Source of the DNA: Pseudomonas sp. Fl4BN1
Lineage (GTDB): Bacteria > Pseudomonadota > Gammaproteobacteria > Pseudomonadales > Pseudomonadaceae
Direction of reading: 5' to 3'
NCBI RefSeq assembly: GCF_009908285.1
Contig: NZ_JAAARM010000001.1
Location: 310,001 to 374,000, forward strand
Length of the DNA stretch: 64,000 nucleotides
In this document: positions 1 to 10,332 of the stretch, piece after piece
Numbering within the stretch: position 1 is the first letter of the stretch
Layout of the letters: each line of letters opens with the position of its first letter
The notes under the pieces: model-generated
The model's input: only the letters and a program-made list of their open reading frames with translations
Told to the model about the DNA's origin: nothing
Databases searched by the model: none
Program-made: the position numbers and the translations under genes

Positions 1-1
1 C

Positions 2-1075
2 GCCGATTACCATCAGGTACAGGACCTGGCGGGTGCCTGGGTCACCCCGGGCCTGATCGATTGCCACACTCATACCGTGTTCGGTGGCAACCGCAGCGGT
101 GAGTTCGAACAGCGTCTGCAGGGGGTCAGCTACGCCGAAATCGCCGCCGCCGGTGGCGGTATCGCCAGCACCGTGCGGGCTACCCGTGCGGCCACCGAGG
201 AGGAGTTGTTCGTCAGTGCGCGCAAGCGTCTACTGAGCCTGCTGCGGGATGGCGTCACCAGCGTCGAGATCAAGTCCGGCTATGGCCTGGACCTGGCCAG
301 CGAGCGCAAGATCCTGCGGGTCATCCGCAGGCTCGGCGAGGTGCTGCCGGTCAGCGTGCGCAGCACCTGCCTGGCGGCCCACGCCCTGCCGCCGGAATAC
401 GCCGAGCGTGCGGATGACTACATCGAGCACATCTGCAGCGAGATGCTCCCGGCGCTGGCGGCCGAGGGGTTGGTGGATGCCGTGGATGCCTTCTGTGAAT
501 ACCTGGCGTTTTCCCCGGCGCAGGTGGAGCGGGTGTTCATTGCCGCGCAGAAGCTTGGCCTGCCGGTCAAGCTGCATGCCGAGCAGCTGTCTTCCCTGCA
601 TGGTTCGAGCCTGGCAGCGCGCTATCAGGCACTGTCCGCCGATCACCTGGAGTTCATGACCGAGGGCGATGCCATCGCCATGGCGGCCTCCGGGACGGTT
701 GCGGTGCTATTGCCCGGGGCCTTTTATTTCCTCCGGGAAACCCAGTTGCCGCCGATGGATGCCTTGCGCAAACACGGGGTGAAGATCGCCGTGGCCAGCG
801 ACCTCAATCCTGGCACTTCACCGGCGCTGTCAGTGCGCTTGATGTTGAACATGGCCTGCACCTGTTTTCGCATGACTCCCGAGGAGGCCCTTGCCGGGGT
901 TACCCTGCATGCGGCCCAGGCCTTGGGCATGGAGCAAACCCATGGCTCGCTGGAAGTGGGCAAGGTGGCGGACTTCGTCGCCTGGCAGATTGATCGTCCC
1001 GCCGACCTGGCCTATTGGCTGGGCGGTGACCTGGAAAAACGCGTCGTACGACACGGCGTTGAAGTGACTGTGTAG
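2..1075 (+). CDS. hutI: Imidazolonepropionase HutI (5' end outside window)
   Basis: Hydrolyses 4-imidazolone-5-propanoate to N-formimino-L-glutamate, the third step of histidine degradation, in the cytoplasm. The frame is open from base 2, so the start lies before the window; 357 residues are visible and roughly 45 are missing compared with the usual ~400. Amidohydrolase features are clear: the metal-binding HxH in [11 protein letters not shown] near the left edge, the KLHAEQ histidine near codon 190, and SDLNPGTSP with the metal-binding Asp near the C-terminus. It is followed after 10 bases by hutG, as in pseudomonad hut operons. The first ATG inside the window (77) is internal and is not the start. 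Confidence 0.97.
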   Translation, partial: ADYHQVQDLAGAWVTPGLIDCHTHTVFGGNRSGEFEQRLQGVSYAEIAAAGGGIASTVRATRAATEEELFVSARKRLLSLLRDGVTSVEIKSGYGLDLASERKILRVIRRLGEVLPVSVRSTCLAAHALPPEYAERADDYIEHICSEMLPALAAEGLVDAVDAFCEYLAFSPAQVERVFIAAQKLGLPVKLHAEQLSSLHGSSLAARYQALSADHLEFMTEGDAIAMAASGTVAVLLPGAFYFLRETQLPPMDALRKHGVKIAVASDLNPGTSPALSVRLMLNMACTCFRMTPEEALAGVTLHAAQALGMEQTHGSLEVGKVADFVAWQIDRPADLAYWLGGDLEKRVVRHGVEVTV

Positions 1076-1085
1076 GAGAAGGGTT

Positions 1086-1889
1086 GTGGATAAGGTTCTG
1101 AGTTTCAAACCTGGTCGGGTGCCGTTGCTGATCAGCATGCCCCACGCCGGCACGTGCCTGACCCCGGCGGTGGCCGCCGGGCTGGTTCCGCGGGCGCAGA
1201 GCCTGCCGGATACCGACTGGCACATCCCACGTCTGTACGAATTCGCCACGGCGCTGGGGGCCAGTACCCTGGCCGCCGAATACTCGCGCTTCGTCATCGA
1301 CCTGAACCGTCCGTCCGACGATAAACCCCTTTACGTTGGCGCCACCACGGGCCTGTACCCGGAGACGCTGTTTGATGGTGAGCCCTTGTTCATCGAGGGG
1401 CAGGCGCCTTCCAAGGCCGAGCGGCAGCAGTACCTGCAAGAGGTCTGGGGGCCTTATCACCGCACCCTGCAGGAGGAGCTGGCGCGGCTCAAGGCCGAGT
1501 TCGGTTATGCCTTGCTGTTCGATGCCCACTCCATTCGCTCGCTGATCCCGCACCTGTTCGAGGGCAAGCTGCCGGACTTCAACCTCGGCACCTTCAATGG
1601 CGCCAGCTGTGATCCGCAACTGGCCAGCCACTTGGAGAGCATCTGCGCCGCTCATGGTGATTACACCCATGTGCTCAACGGTCGTTTCAAGGGCGGTCAC
1701 ATCACCCGGCATTACGGTAACCCGGCCGAGCACATTCACGCGGTGCAGCTGGAACTGGCGCAGAGCGCTTATATGGAGGAGTTCGAACCGTTCCGCTATC
1801 GCGAGGATCTGGCGGCACCGACCCAGGAGGTGCTCAAGGCATTGCTGCAAGGCCTGCTGGCCTGGGGGCATGAGCGCTACGGCCGCTGA
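1086..1889 (+). CDS. hutG: N-formylglutamate deformylase HutG
   Basis: Releases formate from N-formyl-L-glutamate, the last step of the five-step histidine utilisation route used by pseudomonads. The 267-residue product has the family hallmarks SMPHAGT, DTDWHIPRLYEF and RFVIDLNRP in the N-terminal third and FDAHSIRS in the middle (N-formylglutamate amidohydrolase family). It starts with GTG at 1086, preceded by AGGAG at about 1076-1080. Only 10 bases separate it from hutI, so the two are cotranscribed. A hairpin with a T run follows at 1925-1949 and probably ends the operon. Confidence 0.95.
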   Translation: MDKVLSFKPGRVPLLISMPHAGTCLTPAVAAGLVPRAQSLPDTDWHIPRLYEFATALGASTLAAEYSRFVIDLNRPSDDKPLYVGATTGLYPETLFDGEPLFIEGQAPSKAERQQYLQEVWGPYHRTLQEELARLKAEFGYALLFDAHSIRSLIPHLFEGKLPDFNLGTFNGASCDPQLASHLESICAAHGDYTHVLNGRFKGGHITRHYGNPAEHIHAVQLELAQSAYMEEFEPFRYREDLAAPTQEVLKALLQGLLAWGHERYGR

Positions 1890-1924
1890 TCATATGGTGG
1901 CAGCCACGCCAGGCTGGAGACGAC

Positions 1925-1949
1925 AAATGGGGTCAACAACCCCATTTTT
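1925..1949 (+). terminator. Rho-independent terminator after hutG
   Basis: ATGGGG (1927-1932) pairs with CCCCAT (1940-1945) across a 7-base loop, with A's before and five T's after. It lies 35 bases past the hutG stop and before the pip start. Confidence 0.75.
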
Positions 1950-2048
1950 CTCAAGGGCATGCTCATTGTGTAATTCGGGTTTATGATGCCGGACGGCAGA
2001 ATAAATGAAGTCCCTTCAGGGATGAACCCGACCTCCACGGAGCGCGTA

Positions 2049-3020
2049 ATGCAGACTTTGTACCCGCAGATCAAACCCTATGCCCGGCACGATCTGGCCG
2101 TCGACAGCCCCCACGTGCTGTATGTCGACGAAAGTGGTTCACCGGAAGGTTTGCCGGTGGTGTTCATTCATGGTGGGCCAGGTGCTGGCTGTGATGCTTC
2201 CAGCCGCTGCTATTTTGATCCGAACCTGTACCGCATTGTCACCTTCGACCAGCGCGGTTGCGGGCGCTCCACTCCCCACGCCAGCCTGGAAAACAACACC
2301 ACCTGGGATCTGGTGGCCGACCTGGAACGGATCCGCCAGCACCTTGGCATCGACAAATGGGTGCTGTTCGGCGGTTCCTGGGGGTCGACCCTGGCCCTGG
2401 CCTACGCGCAAACCCACCCGGAGCGGGTGCACGGGCTGATCGTGCGGGGCATCTTTCTTGCCCGGCCCCAGGAAGTCCAGTGGTATTACCAGTGTGGTGC
2501 CAGCCGTCTGTTCCCGGACTACTGGCAGGACTACGTCGCGCCGATTCCTCTGGAGGAGCGTCATGACCTGGTCAGTGCCTTCCACAAGCGCCTGACCGGC
2601 AGTGACCAGATCGCCCAGATGCATGCAGCCAAAGCCTGGTCCGGCTGGGAAGGGCGCACCGCGACCCTGCGTCCCAATCCGCTGGTGGTGGACCGGTTCT
2701 CCGAGCCACAGCGAGCACTGTCGATTGCCCGGATCGAGTGCCACTACTTCACCAATAACGCCTTCCTCGAACCCGATCAGCTGATTCGCGACATGGGCAA
2801 GATCGCCCATTTGCCTGGGGTCATCGTCCACGGCCGCTACGATGTGATCTGTCCTCTGGACAACGCCTGGGAGTTGCATCAGGCGTGGCCCAACAGTGAG
2901 TTGCAGGTGATTCGCGATGCCGGCCACGCCGCTTCCGAGCCGGGCATCACCGATGCCCTGGTGCGTGCCACCGATCAGTTGGCCCGACGCCTGCTCGACT
3001 TGCCGCCTGAAGAAGCATGA
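2049..3020 (+). CDS. pip: Proline iminopeptidase
   Basis: Cytoplasmic alpha/beta-hydrolase (peptidase family S33) that removes N-terminal proline from peptides. The 323-residue form starting [19 protein letters not shown] matches the usual length; an in-frame ATG at 1983 would add 22 residues with no family similarity, so 2049 was chosen. Visible motifs are the oxyanion-hole HGGPGAG, the DQRGCGRS segment, the nucleophile elbow [14 protein letters not shown], the acidic residue in GRYDVICP and the catalytic His in DAGHAASEP. Its stop overlaps the dtd start by four bases (ATGA), so the two are translationally coupled, a common pairing in pseudomonads. Confidence 0.96.
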   Translation: MQTLYPQIKPYARHDLAVDSPHVLYVDESGSPEGLPVVFIHGGPGAGCDASSRCYFDPNLYRIVTFDQRGCGRSTPHASLENNTTWDLVADLERIRQHLGIDKWVLFGGSWGSTLALAYAQTHPERVHGLIVRGIFLARPQEVQWYYQCGASRLFPDYWQDYVAPIPLEERHDLVSAFHKRLTGSDQIAQMHAAKAWSGWEGRTATLRPNPLVVDRFSEPQRALSIARIECHYFTNNAFLEPDQLIRDMGKIAHLPGVIVHGRYDVICPLDNAWELHQAWPNSELQVIRDAGHAASEPGITDALVRATDQLARRLLDLPPEEA

Positions 3021-3454
3021 AGGGCCTGTTGCAGCGCGTGGCCGGCGCGCGAGTGGAAGTCGCCGGGGAAATAGTCGGCGCCGTGGACCAGGGGTTACTG
3101 GTGCTGGTGGCGGTGGAGCCCGAGGACACCCGGGCCAGCGCCGACAAACTTCTGCATAAGCTGCTTAACTATCGGGTGTTCAGTGACGCCGAGGGCAAGA
3201 TGAACCTGTCCTTGATGGATGTGCAGGGAGGGTTGTTGCTGGTGTCGCAGTTCACCCTGGCGGCGGACACCAAAAGCGGGTTGCGTCCGAGTTTTTCCAG
3301 CGCCGCGCCGCCCGCTCTCGGTGAGGAACTTTTCGACTACCTGGTAGTGAAGGCGCAACAGTTGCATGGCAAAGTGGCATCAGGGCGTTTTGGCGCGGAC
3401 ATGCAGGTGCATCTGGTCAACGATGGCCCGGTAACCTTCGTGTTACAGACCTAA
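3017..3454 (+). CDS. dtd: D-aminoacyl-tRNA deacylase
   Basis: Hydrolyses D-aminoacyl-tRNAs (and glycyl-tRNA-Ala) so that D-amino acids are recycled instead of incorporated. At 145 residues it is full length for the family, a cytoplasmic homodimer. The two diagnostic motifs are present: SQFTLAADT in the first half (active-site loop) and NDGPVT near the C-terminus (the cross-subunit Gly-cisPro-type motif region). The start ATG overlaps the pip stop. No terminator is evident; the following 276 bases up to opgG hold only a short TGGGG/CCCCA hairpin near 3628-3647 and no gene. Confidence 0.97.
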   Translation: MKGLLQRVAGARVEVAGEIVGAVDQGLLVLVAVEPEDTRASADKLLHKLLNYRVFSDAEGKMNLSLMDVQGGLLLVSQFTLAADTKSGLRPSFSSAAPPALGEELFDYLVVKAQQLHGKVASGRFGADMQVHLVNDGPVTFVLQT

Positions 3455-3730
3455 AAGCGCCTGAAACATCTTTTTCCATCGATTTAGGCCGGAAACTGCT
3501 GTTTTTCGCGATAAATACTTTGTTGCCCCTGATGCGTTGTAACGCGGGCTACTAGATAATCGCGCGCTACGGGGATCAGCGTTCGTTGGTCCATTTTGAC
3601 TTAAGTAGAGACTTGTCCACGGCCGTTTGGGGAATCATTTAGCCCCATCGGAGTCGGAACAATGCTCGCCAACCTGGCATATAGATAGCTGGCCGTTGGT
3701 TTTTTGATCTGTTTTCGGCGAGGGTTGCTC

Positions 3731-5542
3731 GTGATTGTTAGTCCCTGTAATGCACCAAATTTGTTTGCCAAACGGTTACGAAACGTACTGGTGACGGGCT
3801 CTGCGCTGTTCTGCCTGCTCGGTGCCGGTCAACTCATGGCATTCAATCTTGATGATGTGTCGGCCAAAGCCAAGGATCTTGCCGGGCAGAAGTACGAGGC
3901 CCCGCGCAGTAACCTGCCGAACGAGTTCCGTGACATGAAGTTCGCGGACTACCAGAAAATTCGCTTTCTCACCGAAAAAGCCGAATGGGCCGATCAGAAG
4001 ACCCCGTTCAAGCTGTCGTTCTATCACCAGGGCATGCACTTCGACACGCCGGTGAAGATCAACCAGATCAGCGCCAACGCCGTTTCCGAGATCAAGTACG
4101 ATCCGAGCCGTTTCGACTTCGGCGACGCCAAGTTCGATCCCAAGGCCACCGAAAAGCTCGGCTATGCCGGTTTCCGTGTGCTGTACCCGATCAACAAGGC
4201 TGACAAGCAAGACGAGATCATGACCATGCTCGGCGCGAGCTATTTCCGCGTCGTCGGCAAAGGCCACACGTATGGCCTGTCCGCCCGTGGCCTGGCGATC
4301 GATACCGCCTTGCCGTCCGGTGAAGAGTTCCCGCGTTTCAGCGAGTTCTGGATTCAACAGCCCAAGCCTACCGACAAGCACCTGGTGATCTACGCCCTGC
4401 TGGATTCGCCACGGGCCACCGGCGCCTATCGCCTGACCCTGCGGCCGGGCGCTGACACCATTGTCGACGTCAAGGCCCGGGTATTCCTGCGGGACAAAGT
4501 TGGCAAGCTGGGCCTGGCCCCGCTGACCAGCATGTACCTGTTCGGCGCCAACCAGCCGTCGAAAGTCCTCAACTACCGTCGCGAGCTGCACGACTCCAGT
4601 GGCCTGTCGATCCATGCCGGCAATGGCGAGTGGATCTGGCGTCCGCTGAACAATCCGAAGCACTTGGCCGTGAGCAACTTCTCGGTGGAGAACCCGCGTG
4701 GTTTCGGCCTGCTGCAACGTGGCCGCGACTTCAGCCACTATGAAGACCTCGACGACCGCTACGACAAGCGCCCAAGCGCCTGGATCGAGCCTAAGGGCGA
4801 CTGGGGCAAAGGCACTGTCGACCTGGTGGAAATCCCTACCGCCGACGAAACCAACGACAACATCGTGGCGTTCTGGAACCCGGAAAAACAACCTGAGCCA
4901 GGCCAGCCGCTGGACTTCGCCTACCGTCTGCACTGGACCATGGATGAAGCCGCCCTGCATTCCCCGGACAGCGCCTGGGTGCAACAGACCCTGCGTTCCA
5001 CCGGTGACGTCAAGCAGTCCAACCTGATCCGTCAGCCTGACGGCAGCGTTGCCTACCTGGTGGACTTCGAAGGCCCGTCGCTCAAGGCACTGCCGGCCGA
5101 TGCACAGGTACGCAGCCAGGTCAGCGTCGGCGACAACGCCGAAGTGGTCGAGAACAGCGTGCGCTACAACGACGAAACCAAGGGCTGGCGCCTGACCCTG
5201 CGCTTGAAGATCAAGGACGCCAGCAAAGCCACCGAGATGCGTGCCGCGCTGGTTCGCGATATCCCGGTTGCCGAACCGGCCAAGGCCTCGACGCCGAACT
5301 CCAATTCCTCCGTGGCCAAGGCCGACAAGGTTGCCGCCAAGCAGCAGGAAAAAGAGAAGAAGGAAGCGGCCAAGCAGGCGGCTGCCCAGTCGGCCAAAGA
5401 CGTCAAGGATACCAAGGACAAGGACCACAAAGACGCCAAGCAGCCAGTGGCTGCCGAAGCGGCCCCAGCCACACCGGAACCGGTTAAAACTGAACAAGTC
5501 CTGACCGAGACCTGGAGCTATCAGTTGCCTGCCGATGAGTAA
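3731..5542 (+). CDS. opgG: Glucans biosynthesis protein G (OpgG/MdoG)
   Basis: Periplasmic protein needed for making osmoregulated periplasmic glucans, acting on the glucan backbone exported by OpgH. The preferred start is GTG at 3731, six bases after a GAGGG ribosome-binding site; an ATG at 3704 would add nine residues. The resulting 603-residue protein begins with a signal peptide (basic RLRN, hydrophobic [19 protein letters not shown]) and then [18 protein letters not shown]. The MdoG domain fills residues ~25-515. Unusually, residues ~517-588 (5279-5494) are a Lys/Ala/Glu/Asp-rich low-complexity stretch before a short conserved-looking end, [12 protein letters not shown]. The stop overlaps the opgH start (5535), so translation is coupled. 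Confidence 0.95.
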   Translation: MIVSPCNAPNLFAKRLRNVLVTGSALFCLLGAGQLMAFNLDDVSAKAKDLAGQKYEAPRSNLPNEFRDMKFADYQKIRFLTEKAEWADQKTPFKLSFYHQGMHFDTPVKINQISANAVSEIKYDPSRFDFGDAKFDPKATEKLGYAGFRVLYPINKADKQDEIMTMLGASYFRVVGKGHTYGLSARGLAIDTALPSGEEFPRFSEFWIQQPKPTDKHLVIYALLDSPRATGAYRLTLRPGADTIVDVKARVFLRDKVGKLGLAPLTSMYLFGANQPSKVLNYRRELHDSSGLSIHAGNGEWIWRPLNNPKHLAVSNFSVENPRGFGLLQRGRDFSHYEDLDDRYDKRPSAWIEPKGDWGKGTVDLVEIPTADETNDNIVAFWNPEKQPEPGQPLDFAYRLHWTMDEAALHSPDSAWVQQTLRSTGDVKQSNLIRQPDGSVAYLVDFEGPSLKALPADAQVRSQVSVGDNAEVVENSVRYNDETKGWRLTLRLKIKDASKATEMRAALVRDIPVAEPAKASTPNSNSSVAKADKVAAKQQEKEKKEAAKQAAAQSAKDVKDTKDKDHKDAKQPVAAEAAPATPEPVKTEQVLTETWSYQLPADE

Positions 5543-8105
5543 CTCTCAACTCCAGCCAGAGTCTCTTGCCGAGTACCTGGCTCACTTGCCGATGTCGGAT
5601 GAGCAGCGCGCGGAACTCGCGGGCTGCCAGTCCTTCAGTGAACTGCACCAGCGTCTGTCGTCTGCCACCTTCGATGGTCCTGACGATGCCGCCCAGGCTT
5701 CGATCGGGCCGCGCTTGAGCCTGAGCACCGCGGCTGAACTGGAAGATGCCGAAATGCTCGGCGTCGACGCAGTGGGGCGAGTCTGTCTCAAGGCTACGCC
5801 ACCGATCCGTCGGACCAAGGTGGTGCCCGAGCCGTGGCGTACCAATATCCTGGTGCGTGGCTGGCGGCGCCTGACCGGGCGCACCAACCCACCCGCGCCG
5901 CCCAAGGACGAGCGTGTGCTGCCGGCTGCCCGCTGGCGCACCGTGGGTTCGATCCGTCGCTATATCCTGTTGGTGCTGATGCTCGGCCAGACCATCGTTG
6001 CCGGCTGGTACATGAAAGGCATCATGCCGTATCAGGGCTGGTCCTTCGTCGATCTGGATGAGGTGATGCATCAGCCACTGATGCAGACCGCGCAGCAGGT
6101 ACTGCCTTATGCATTGCAGACCAGCATCCTGATCCTGTTCGGGATCCTCTTCTGCTGGGTTTCGGCGGGTTTCTGGACAGCGCTGATGGGCTTCCTGGAA
6201 CTGTTGACCGGTCGCGATAAATATCGCATCTCCGGAGCCAGCGCCGGCAACGAACCGATTGCGAAAGATGCGCGCACCGCACTGGTGATGCCGATCTGCA
6301 ACGAAGACGTGCCCCGGGTATTTGCCGGTCTGCGGGCGACCTTCGAGTCGGTGGCGGCCACTGGTGACCTGGACCGCTTCGACTTCTTTGTGCTCAGTGA
6401 CAGTAACGACGCCGATATCTGCATCGCCGAGCAGCAGGCCTGGCTGGATGTCTGCCGTGAAGCCAAGGGCTTCGGCAAGATCTTCTATCGCCGTCGCCGC
6501 CGTCGGGTGAAGCGCAAGAGCGGCAATCTCGACGACTTCTGCCGTCGTTGGGGCGGCGACTACAAGTACATGGTGGTGCTCGACGCCGACAGCGTGATGA
6601 GCGGCGAATGCCTGACCAGCCTGGTGCGCCTGATGGAGGCCACGCCGGATGCAGGGATCATCCAGACCGCGCCACGGGCGTCGGGCATGGACACCCTCTA
6701 TGCGCGCATGCAGCAGTTCGCCACTCGGGTCTACGGTCCGCTGTTCACTGCTGGCCTGCACTTCTGGCAGTTGGGCGAGTCCCACTACTGGGGGCACAAC
6801 GCAATCATCCGCATGAAGCCCTTCATCGAGCACTGCGCCCTGGCGCCACTGCCCGGTAAAGGCGCCTTTGCCGGTGCGATCCTGTCCCACGACTTCGTCG
6901 AAGCCGCGCTGATGCGCCGTGCCGGCTGGGGCGTGTGGATTGCCTACGATCTGCCCGGCAGCTATGAAGAGTTGCCGCCGAACCTGCTGGATGAACTCAA
7001 GCGTGACCGTCGCTGGTGCCACGGCAACCTGATGAACTTTCGCCTGTTCCTGGTCAAGGGCATGCACCCGGTGCACCGTGCGGTGTTCCTCACCGGGGTG
7101 ATGTCCTACCTGTCGGCGCCGCTGTGGTTCTTCTTCCTGGTGCTGTCCACGGCCCTGCTGGCGGTCAATACCCTGATGGAGCCGCAGTACTTCCTCGAGC
7201 CACGGCAGCTGTATCCGCTGTGGCCGCAGTGGCATCCGGACAAGGCCATCGCGCTGTTCTCCACCACCATCGTGCTGCTGTTCCTGCCCAAGCTCTTGAG
7301 CATCATCCTGATCTGGGCCAAGGGTGCGAAGGAGTTCGGCGGCAAGTTCAAGGTGACCCTGTCGATGCTCCTGGAGATGCTGTTCTCCATGTTGCTGGCA
7401 CCGGTGCGGATGATTTTCCACACCCGTTTCGTACTGGCCGCGTTCCTCGGCTGGGCCGCGACCTGGAACTCGCCACAACGTGACGATGACTCCACGCCAT
7501 GGAGCGAGGCGGTGCGCCGCCATGGTCCGCAGACCCTGCTGGGCTTCTGCTGGGCATTGCTGGTGATCTGGCTGAACCCGAGCTTCCTCTGGTGGCTGGT
7601 GCCGATCGTCGGTTCGCTGATGCTGTCGATCCCGGTGTCGGTGATCTCCAGCCGTGTTGGCCTGGGCCTGAAGTCCCGTGACGAAAGCCTGTTCCTGATT
7701 CCTGAGGAATACGCTCCGCCGCAGGCGCTGCTGGCAACCGACCAGTACACCCATGAGAACCGCTGGCATGCGCTTAACGACGGTTTTGTCCGGGCCGTGG
7801 TCGATCCACAGCAGAACGCCCTGGCCTGTGCCTTGGCGACGTCCCGACACACTGAGGCCGAGCCGATTGAATGGCTGCGCCAGGAACGGGTACGGCATGC
7901 ACTGAAAGTGGGTCCGGCGGCCCTGAATAACAGCGAGCGTCTGGCGCTGTTGAGTGATCCGGTAGCCCTGGGGCGCCTGCACGAGCAGGTCTGGAGCGAG
8001 GGGCACAGCGAATGGCTGAGCGCCTGGCGCCAGTCGGTGGAGGCTGATCCCCATGCTCCGCAGTTGCCGTTGCAGCCGTTGAACGCGGCGCCGCAACCGG
8101 CCTGA
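5535..8105 (+). CDS. opgH: Glucans biosynthesis glucosyltransferase H (OpgH/MdoH)
   Basis: Inner-membrane family 2 glycosyltransferase that polymerises the beta-glucan backbone of osmoregulated periplasmic glucans from UDP-glucose and passes it to the periplasm, where OpgG works on it. The 856-residue protein has two membrane segments around residues 140-160 and 190-220, a large cytoplasmic catalytic domain with [22 protein letters not shown] (metal/UDP-binding Asp) and the acceptor/processivity region with RDRRW, then several C-terminal membrane helices from about residue 520. The ATG at 5535 lies inside the last codons of opgG. A strong terminator follows at 8112-8141. Confidence 0.97.
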   Translation: MSNSQLQPESLAEYLAHLPMSDEQRAELAGCQSFSELHQRLSSATFDGPDDAAQASIGPRLSLSTAAELEDAEMLGVDAVGRVCLKATPPIRRTKVVPEPWRTNILVRGWRRLTGRTNPPAPPKDERVLPAARWRTVGSIRRYILLVLMLGQTIVAGWYMKGIMPYQGWSFVDLDEVMHQPLMQTAQQVLPYALQTSILILFGILFCWVSAGFWTALMGFLELLTGRDKYRISGASAGNEPIAKDARTALVMPICNEDVPRVFAGLRATFESVAATGDLDRFDFFVLSDSNDADICIAEQQAWLDVCREAKGFGKIFYRRRRRRVKRKSGNLDDFCRRWGGDYKYMVVLDADSVMSGECLTSLVRLMEATPDAGIIQTAPRASGMDTLYARMQQFATRVYGPLFTAGLHFWQLGESHYWGHNAIIRMKPFIEHCALAPLPGKGAFAGAILSHDFVEAALMRRAGWGVWIAYDLPGSYEELPPNLLDELKRDRRWCHGNLMNFRLFLVKGMHPVHRAVFLTGVMSYLSAPLWFFFLVLSTALLAVNTLMEPQYFLEPRQLYPLWPQWHPDKAIALFSTTIVLLFLPKLLSIILIWAKGAKEFGGKFKVTLSMLLEMLFSMLLAPVRMIFHTRFVLAAFLGWAATWNSPQRDDDSTPWSEAVRRHGPQTLLGFCWALLVIWLNPSFLWWLVPIVGSLMLSIPVSVISSRVGLGLKSRDESLFLIPEEYAPPQALLATDQYTHENRWHALNDGFVRAVVDPQQNALACALATSRHTEAEPIEWLRQERVRHALKVGPAALNNSERLALLSDPVALGRLHEQVWSEGHSEWLSAWRQSVEADPHAPQLPLQPLNAAPQPA

Positions 8106-8111
8106 AGCCAA

Positions 8112-8141
8112 CGCCCTTGAGTTCTTGCTCAAGGGCGTTTT
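8112..8141 (+). terminator. Rho-independent terminator after opgH
   Basis: Perfect 10-bp stem CGCCCTTGAG / CTCAAGGGCG with a 6-base loop, followed by TTTT, starting seven bases after the opgH stop. Confidence 0.92.
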
Positions 8142-8168
8142 ACTTTCTGCCGTCGACCTATCGCGAAT

Positions 8169-8289
8169 CCTCGTAGCCGTTGCCGCGGGCCTGGACTGCG
8201 TGCACACCGCCAGCGTTGCAGGGCTTTCCGGCGGTCTCCAGAATGCACGGCCTTCAGAGCCGATCGCAGGCTTTGACAGCGGCTACAGG
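8169..8289. repeat. Degenerate long inverted repeat in the opgH-ABC transporter gap
   Basis: The ends are imperfect inverted copies: CCTCGTAGCCGTTGCCGCGG at the left and the reverse complement of GCAGGCTTTGACAGCGGCTACAGG at the right. The core reads as CC(T)GTAGCCGCTG on both strands. It differs from the GTAGGAGC-type REPs elsewhere in the window and resembles the longer 'GTAGCCGCTG' intergenic repeats known in P. fluorescens-group genomes. The 348-base gap 8106-8453 otherwise holds only the opgH terminator and a possible promoter. Confidence 0.55.
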
Positions 8290-8315
8290 TCGCCCCTCGG
8301 TAACAACAAAAATCC

Positions 8316-8343
8316 TTGTGCAAATGGCCGAGTGCGTTAGCAT
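8316..8343 (+). promoter_or_regulatory. Possible sigma-70 promoter for the ABC importer
   Basis: TTGTGC (8316-8321), 16-base spacer, TAGCAT (8338-8343), about 110 bases before the binding-protein start. Matches are partial; this is a prediction from pattern only. Confidence 0.35.
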
Positions 8344-8453
8344 CGCACCCGCAAATTTCTGTGCGTAATCGACAGCGGCTTGATCTCCGAAAGTTTCCGT
8401 TCCAGGCCCGCTGCGCACAGACACCACAATAAAATGGTTTCAGGGGACTCGAG

Positions 8454-9251
8454 ATGAAGAAGTATCTTTCGCTGCTGCTGGCAGGCGCCGCAGCTCTGCT
8501 GGCGGTCAACACGGCCCAGGCCGGCGCCATCGACGACGCGGTCAAGCGTGGCACGCTGAAGGTTGGCATGGACCCGACCTACATGCCGTTCCAGATGACC
8601 AACAAGCGCGGCGAGATCATCGGTTTCGAAGTCGACCTGCTCAAGGCCATGGCCAAGTCCATGGGGGTCAAGCTGGAGACAGTGTCCACCGGCTATGACG
8701 GCATCATCCCGGCCTTGCTGACTGATAAATTCGACATGATCGGCAGCGGCATGACCCTGACCCAGGAGCGCAACCTGCGCCTGAACTTCAGCGAGCCCTT
8801 CATCGTGGTCGGCCAGACCCTGCTGATCCGCAAGGACCTGGAAGGCACCATCAAGTCCTACAAGGACCTGAACAGCGCGGACTACCGCATCACTTCCAAG
8901 CTGGGCACCACCGGGGAAATGGTTGCCAAGAAGCTGATCGCCAAAGCCAAGTACCACGGCTACGACAACGAGCAGGAAGCCGTGCTCGACGTGGTCAACG
9001 GCAAGGCCGACGCCTTCATCTACGACGCCCCGTACAACGTGGTGGCGCTGAGCAAGGTCGGCAACGGCAAGCTTACGTTCCTCGACAAGCCGTTCACCTA
9101 CGAGCCTCTGGCCTTCGGCCTGAAGAAGGGTGACTACGACAGCATCAACTTCATCAATAACTTCCTGCACCAGATCCACGAAGACGGTACTTACGATCGC
9201 ATCCATGACAAGTGGTTCAAGAGCACCGAGTGGCTCAAGGACATGGAGTAA
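8454..9251 (+). CDS. Amino-acid ABC transporter, periplasmic substrate-binding protein
   Basis: Family 3 solute-binding protein (SBP_bac_3), 265 residues, which captures a polar amino acid or related compound in the periplasm for the permease and ATPase encoded next. A signal peptide is clear: MKKYLSLLLAGAAALLAVNTAQA, with cleavage expected before GAIDD. Family motifs follow: GTLKVGMDPTYMPFQ, GEIIGFEVDLLKAMAKSMG, and the ligand-site region KLGTTGEMVAKK. The substrate cannot be read from sequence. A GGGGAC-type ribosome-binding site precedes the ATG. The gene is separated from the permease by 121 bases containing a REP and a strong hairpin. Confidence 0.93.
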   Translation: MKKYLSLLLAGAAALLAVNTAQAGAIDDAVKRGTLKVGMDPTYMPFQMTNKRGEIIGFEVDLLKAMAKSMGVKLETVSTGYDGIIPALLTDKFDMIGSGMTLTQERNLRLNFSEPFIVVGQTLLIRKDLEGTIKSYKDLNSADYRITSKLGTTGEMVAKKLIAKAKYHGYDNEQEAVLDVVNGKADAFIYDAPYNVVALSKVGNGKLTFLDKPFTYEPLAFGLKKGDYDSINFINNFLHQIHEDGTYDRIHDKWFKSTEWLKDME

Positions 9252-9299
9252 CGCCGGTTGAGCGGCGCGGCGTCCTTGCAGTGACTCCGTGCCGCGGAC

Positions 9300-9338
9300 C
9301 TTCGCCGGCAAGCCGGCTCCTACAGGCGCAAGCGCCTG
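9300..9338. repeat. REP element plus adjoining hairpin inside the ABC operon
   Basis: The REP unit CTTCGCCGGCAAGCCGGCTC continues to CTACAG (9300-9325). It runs directly into a perfect palindrome, CAGGCGC-AA-GCGCCTG (9323-9338). It lies between the binding-protein stop and the permease start, 35 bases before the latter, so it would sit in the polycistronic message. Confidence 0.8.
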
Positions 9339-9372
9339 GATTCGCGACACCCACTCCGGAATTTGTACAGCA

Positions 9373-10332
9373 ATGAAACAGAAGAAAGCCCAATGGCCCT
9401 GGCACGTGCTCACCGCGCTGGTGCTGATCGGCCTGGCCGGCGCCCTGTACTACGCCACCTCGCTGATGTCCTACGAATGGCGCTGGAACCGCGTACCACA
9501 GTATTTCGCCTATCAGGCCGAAGAACCCCTGCGTGCAGCGCAGATTTCCACGGTCACCGAGGTGGTGCGCCAGGGCGGCAAGGCTGAAGTCACGCTGCGT
9601 GGCGACTCTGGTGACGAACAGCGCCTGAGTGTTGATGAAAGCAGCCTGCAGGTGGCTCGTGGCGATGATGTGGCCGAGGGCGACGTGGTCGGTGTGACCC
9701 GGCACTGGGCGGCGGGGCCGCTGTTGTGGGGTTTGTGGACTACGTTGTGGTTGTCGGTAGTGTCCGGCGTGTTGGGTTTGCTCATCGGTCTGGGCACCGG
9801 GCTGTGCCGCCTGTCGAGCAACCCGACCCTGCGTGACCTGTCGACCCTTTATGTCGAGCTGGTGCGAGGCACGCCGCTGCTGGTGCAGATCTTCATTTTC
9901 TACTTTTTTATCGGCACGGTGCTCAACCTGTCCCGGGAGTTTGCGGGGATTGCCGCGTTGTCGCTGTTCACCGGGGCCTATGTGGCGGAAATCGTCCGCG
10001 CCGGGGTGCAGTCCATTACCCGTGGACAGAACGAAGCGGCTCGCTCCCTGGGCCTGAGTGCTGGCCAGTCGATGCGCCACGTGGTGCTGCCACAGGCCTT
10101 CAAGCGAGTGCTGCCACCCCTGGCCGGGCAGTTCATCAGCCTGGTCAAGGACACTTCGCTGGTGTCGGTAATCGCTATCACCGAGTTGCTCAAGAGCGGT
10201 CGGGAAGTCATTACCACCTCGTTCTCGCCGTTTGAAATCCTGTTCTGTGTGGCGGGCCTGTATTTGTTGATCAACCTGCCGCTGTCGAAGATGGCCAGCC
10301 GGCTTGAGCGGAGGCTCGCGCAAAGTGATTGA
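9373..10332 (+). CDS. Amino-acid ABC transporter permease with extra extracytoplasmic segment
   Basis: Inner-membrane permease of the His/Glu/Gln family (HisM/GlnP type). The 319-residue protein is about 90-100 residues longer than typical members. TM1 spans residues ~10-30; residues ~35-112 form a charged, probably periplasmic insert; the standard permease core begins near 115 with [13 protein letters not shown]. The EAA loop that contacts the ATPase is intact ([14 protein letters not shown]). ATG 9373 was chosen over an in-frame ATG at 9289 because the latter would translate the REP. Its end overlaps the ATPase start. Confidence 0.92.
   Translation: MKQKKAQWPWHVLTALVLIGLAGALYYATSLMSYEWRWNRVPQYFAYQAEEPLRAAQISTVTEVVRQGGKAEVTLRGDSGDEQRLSVDESSLQVARGDDVAEGDVVGVTRHWAAGPLLWGLWTTLWLSVVSGVLGLLIGLGTGLCRLSSNPTLRDLSTLYVELVRGTPLLVQIFIFYFFIGTVLNLSREFAGIAALSLFTGAYVAEIVRAGVQSITRGQNEAARSLGLSAGQSMRHVVLPQAFKRVLPPLAGQFISLVKDTSLVSVIAITELLKSGREVITTSFSPFEILFCVAGLYLLINLPLSKMASRLERRLAQSD

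Noticed and set aside
3776..8207. Very long minus-strand open frames (573 and 907 residues) opposite opgG and opgH
   Set aside because: They are antisense shadows of high-GC codons. Compositions are Arg/His/Gln-rich and lack any family motif, while the plus strand encodes clear OpgG and OpgH.
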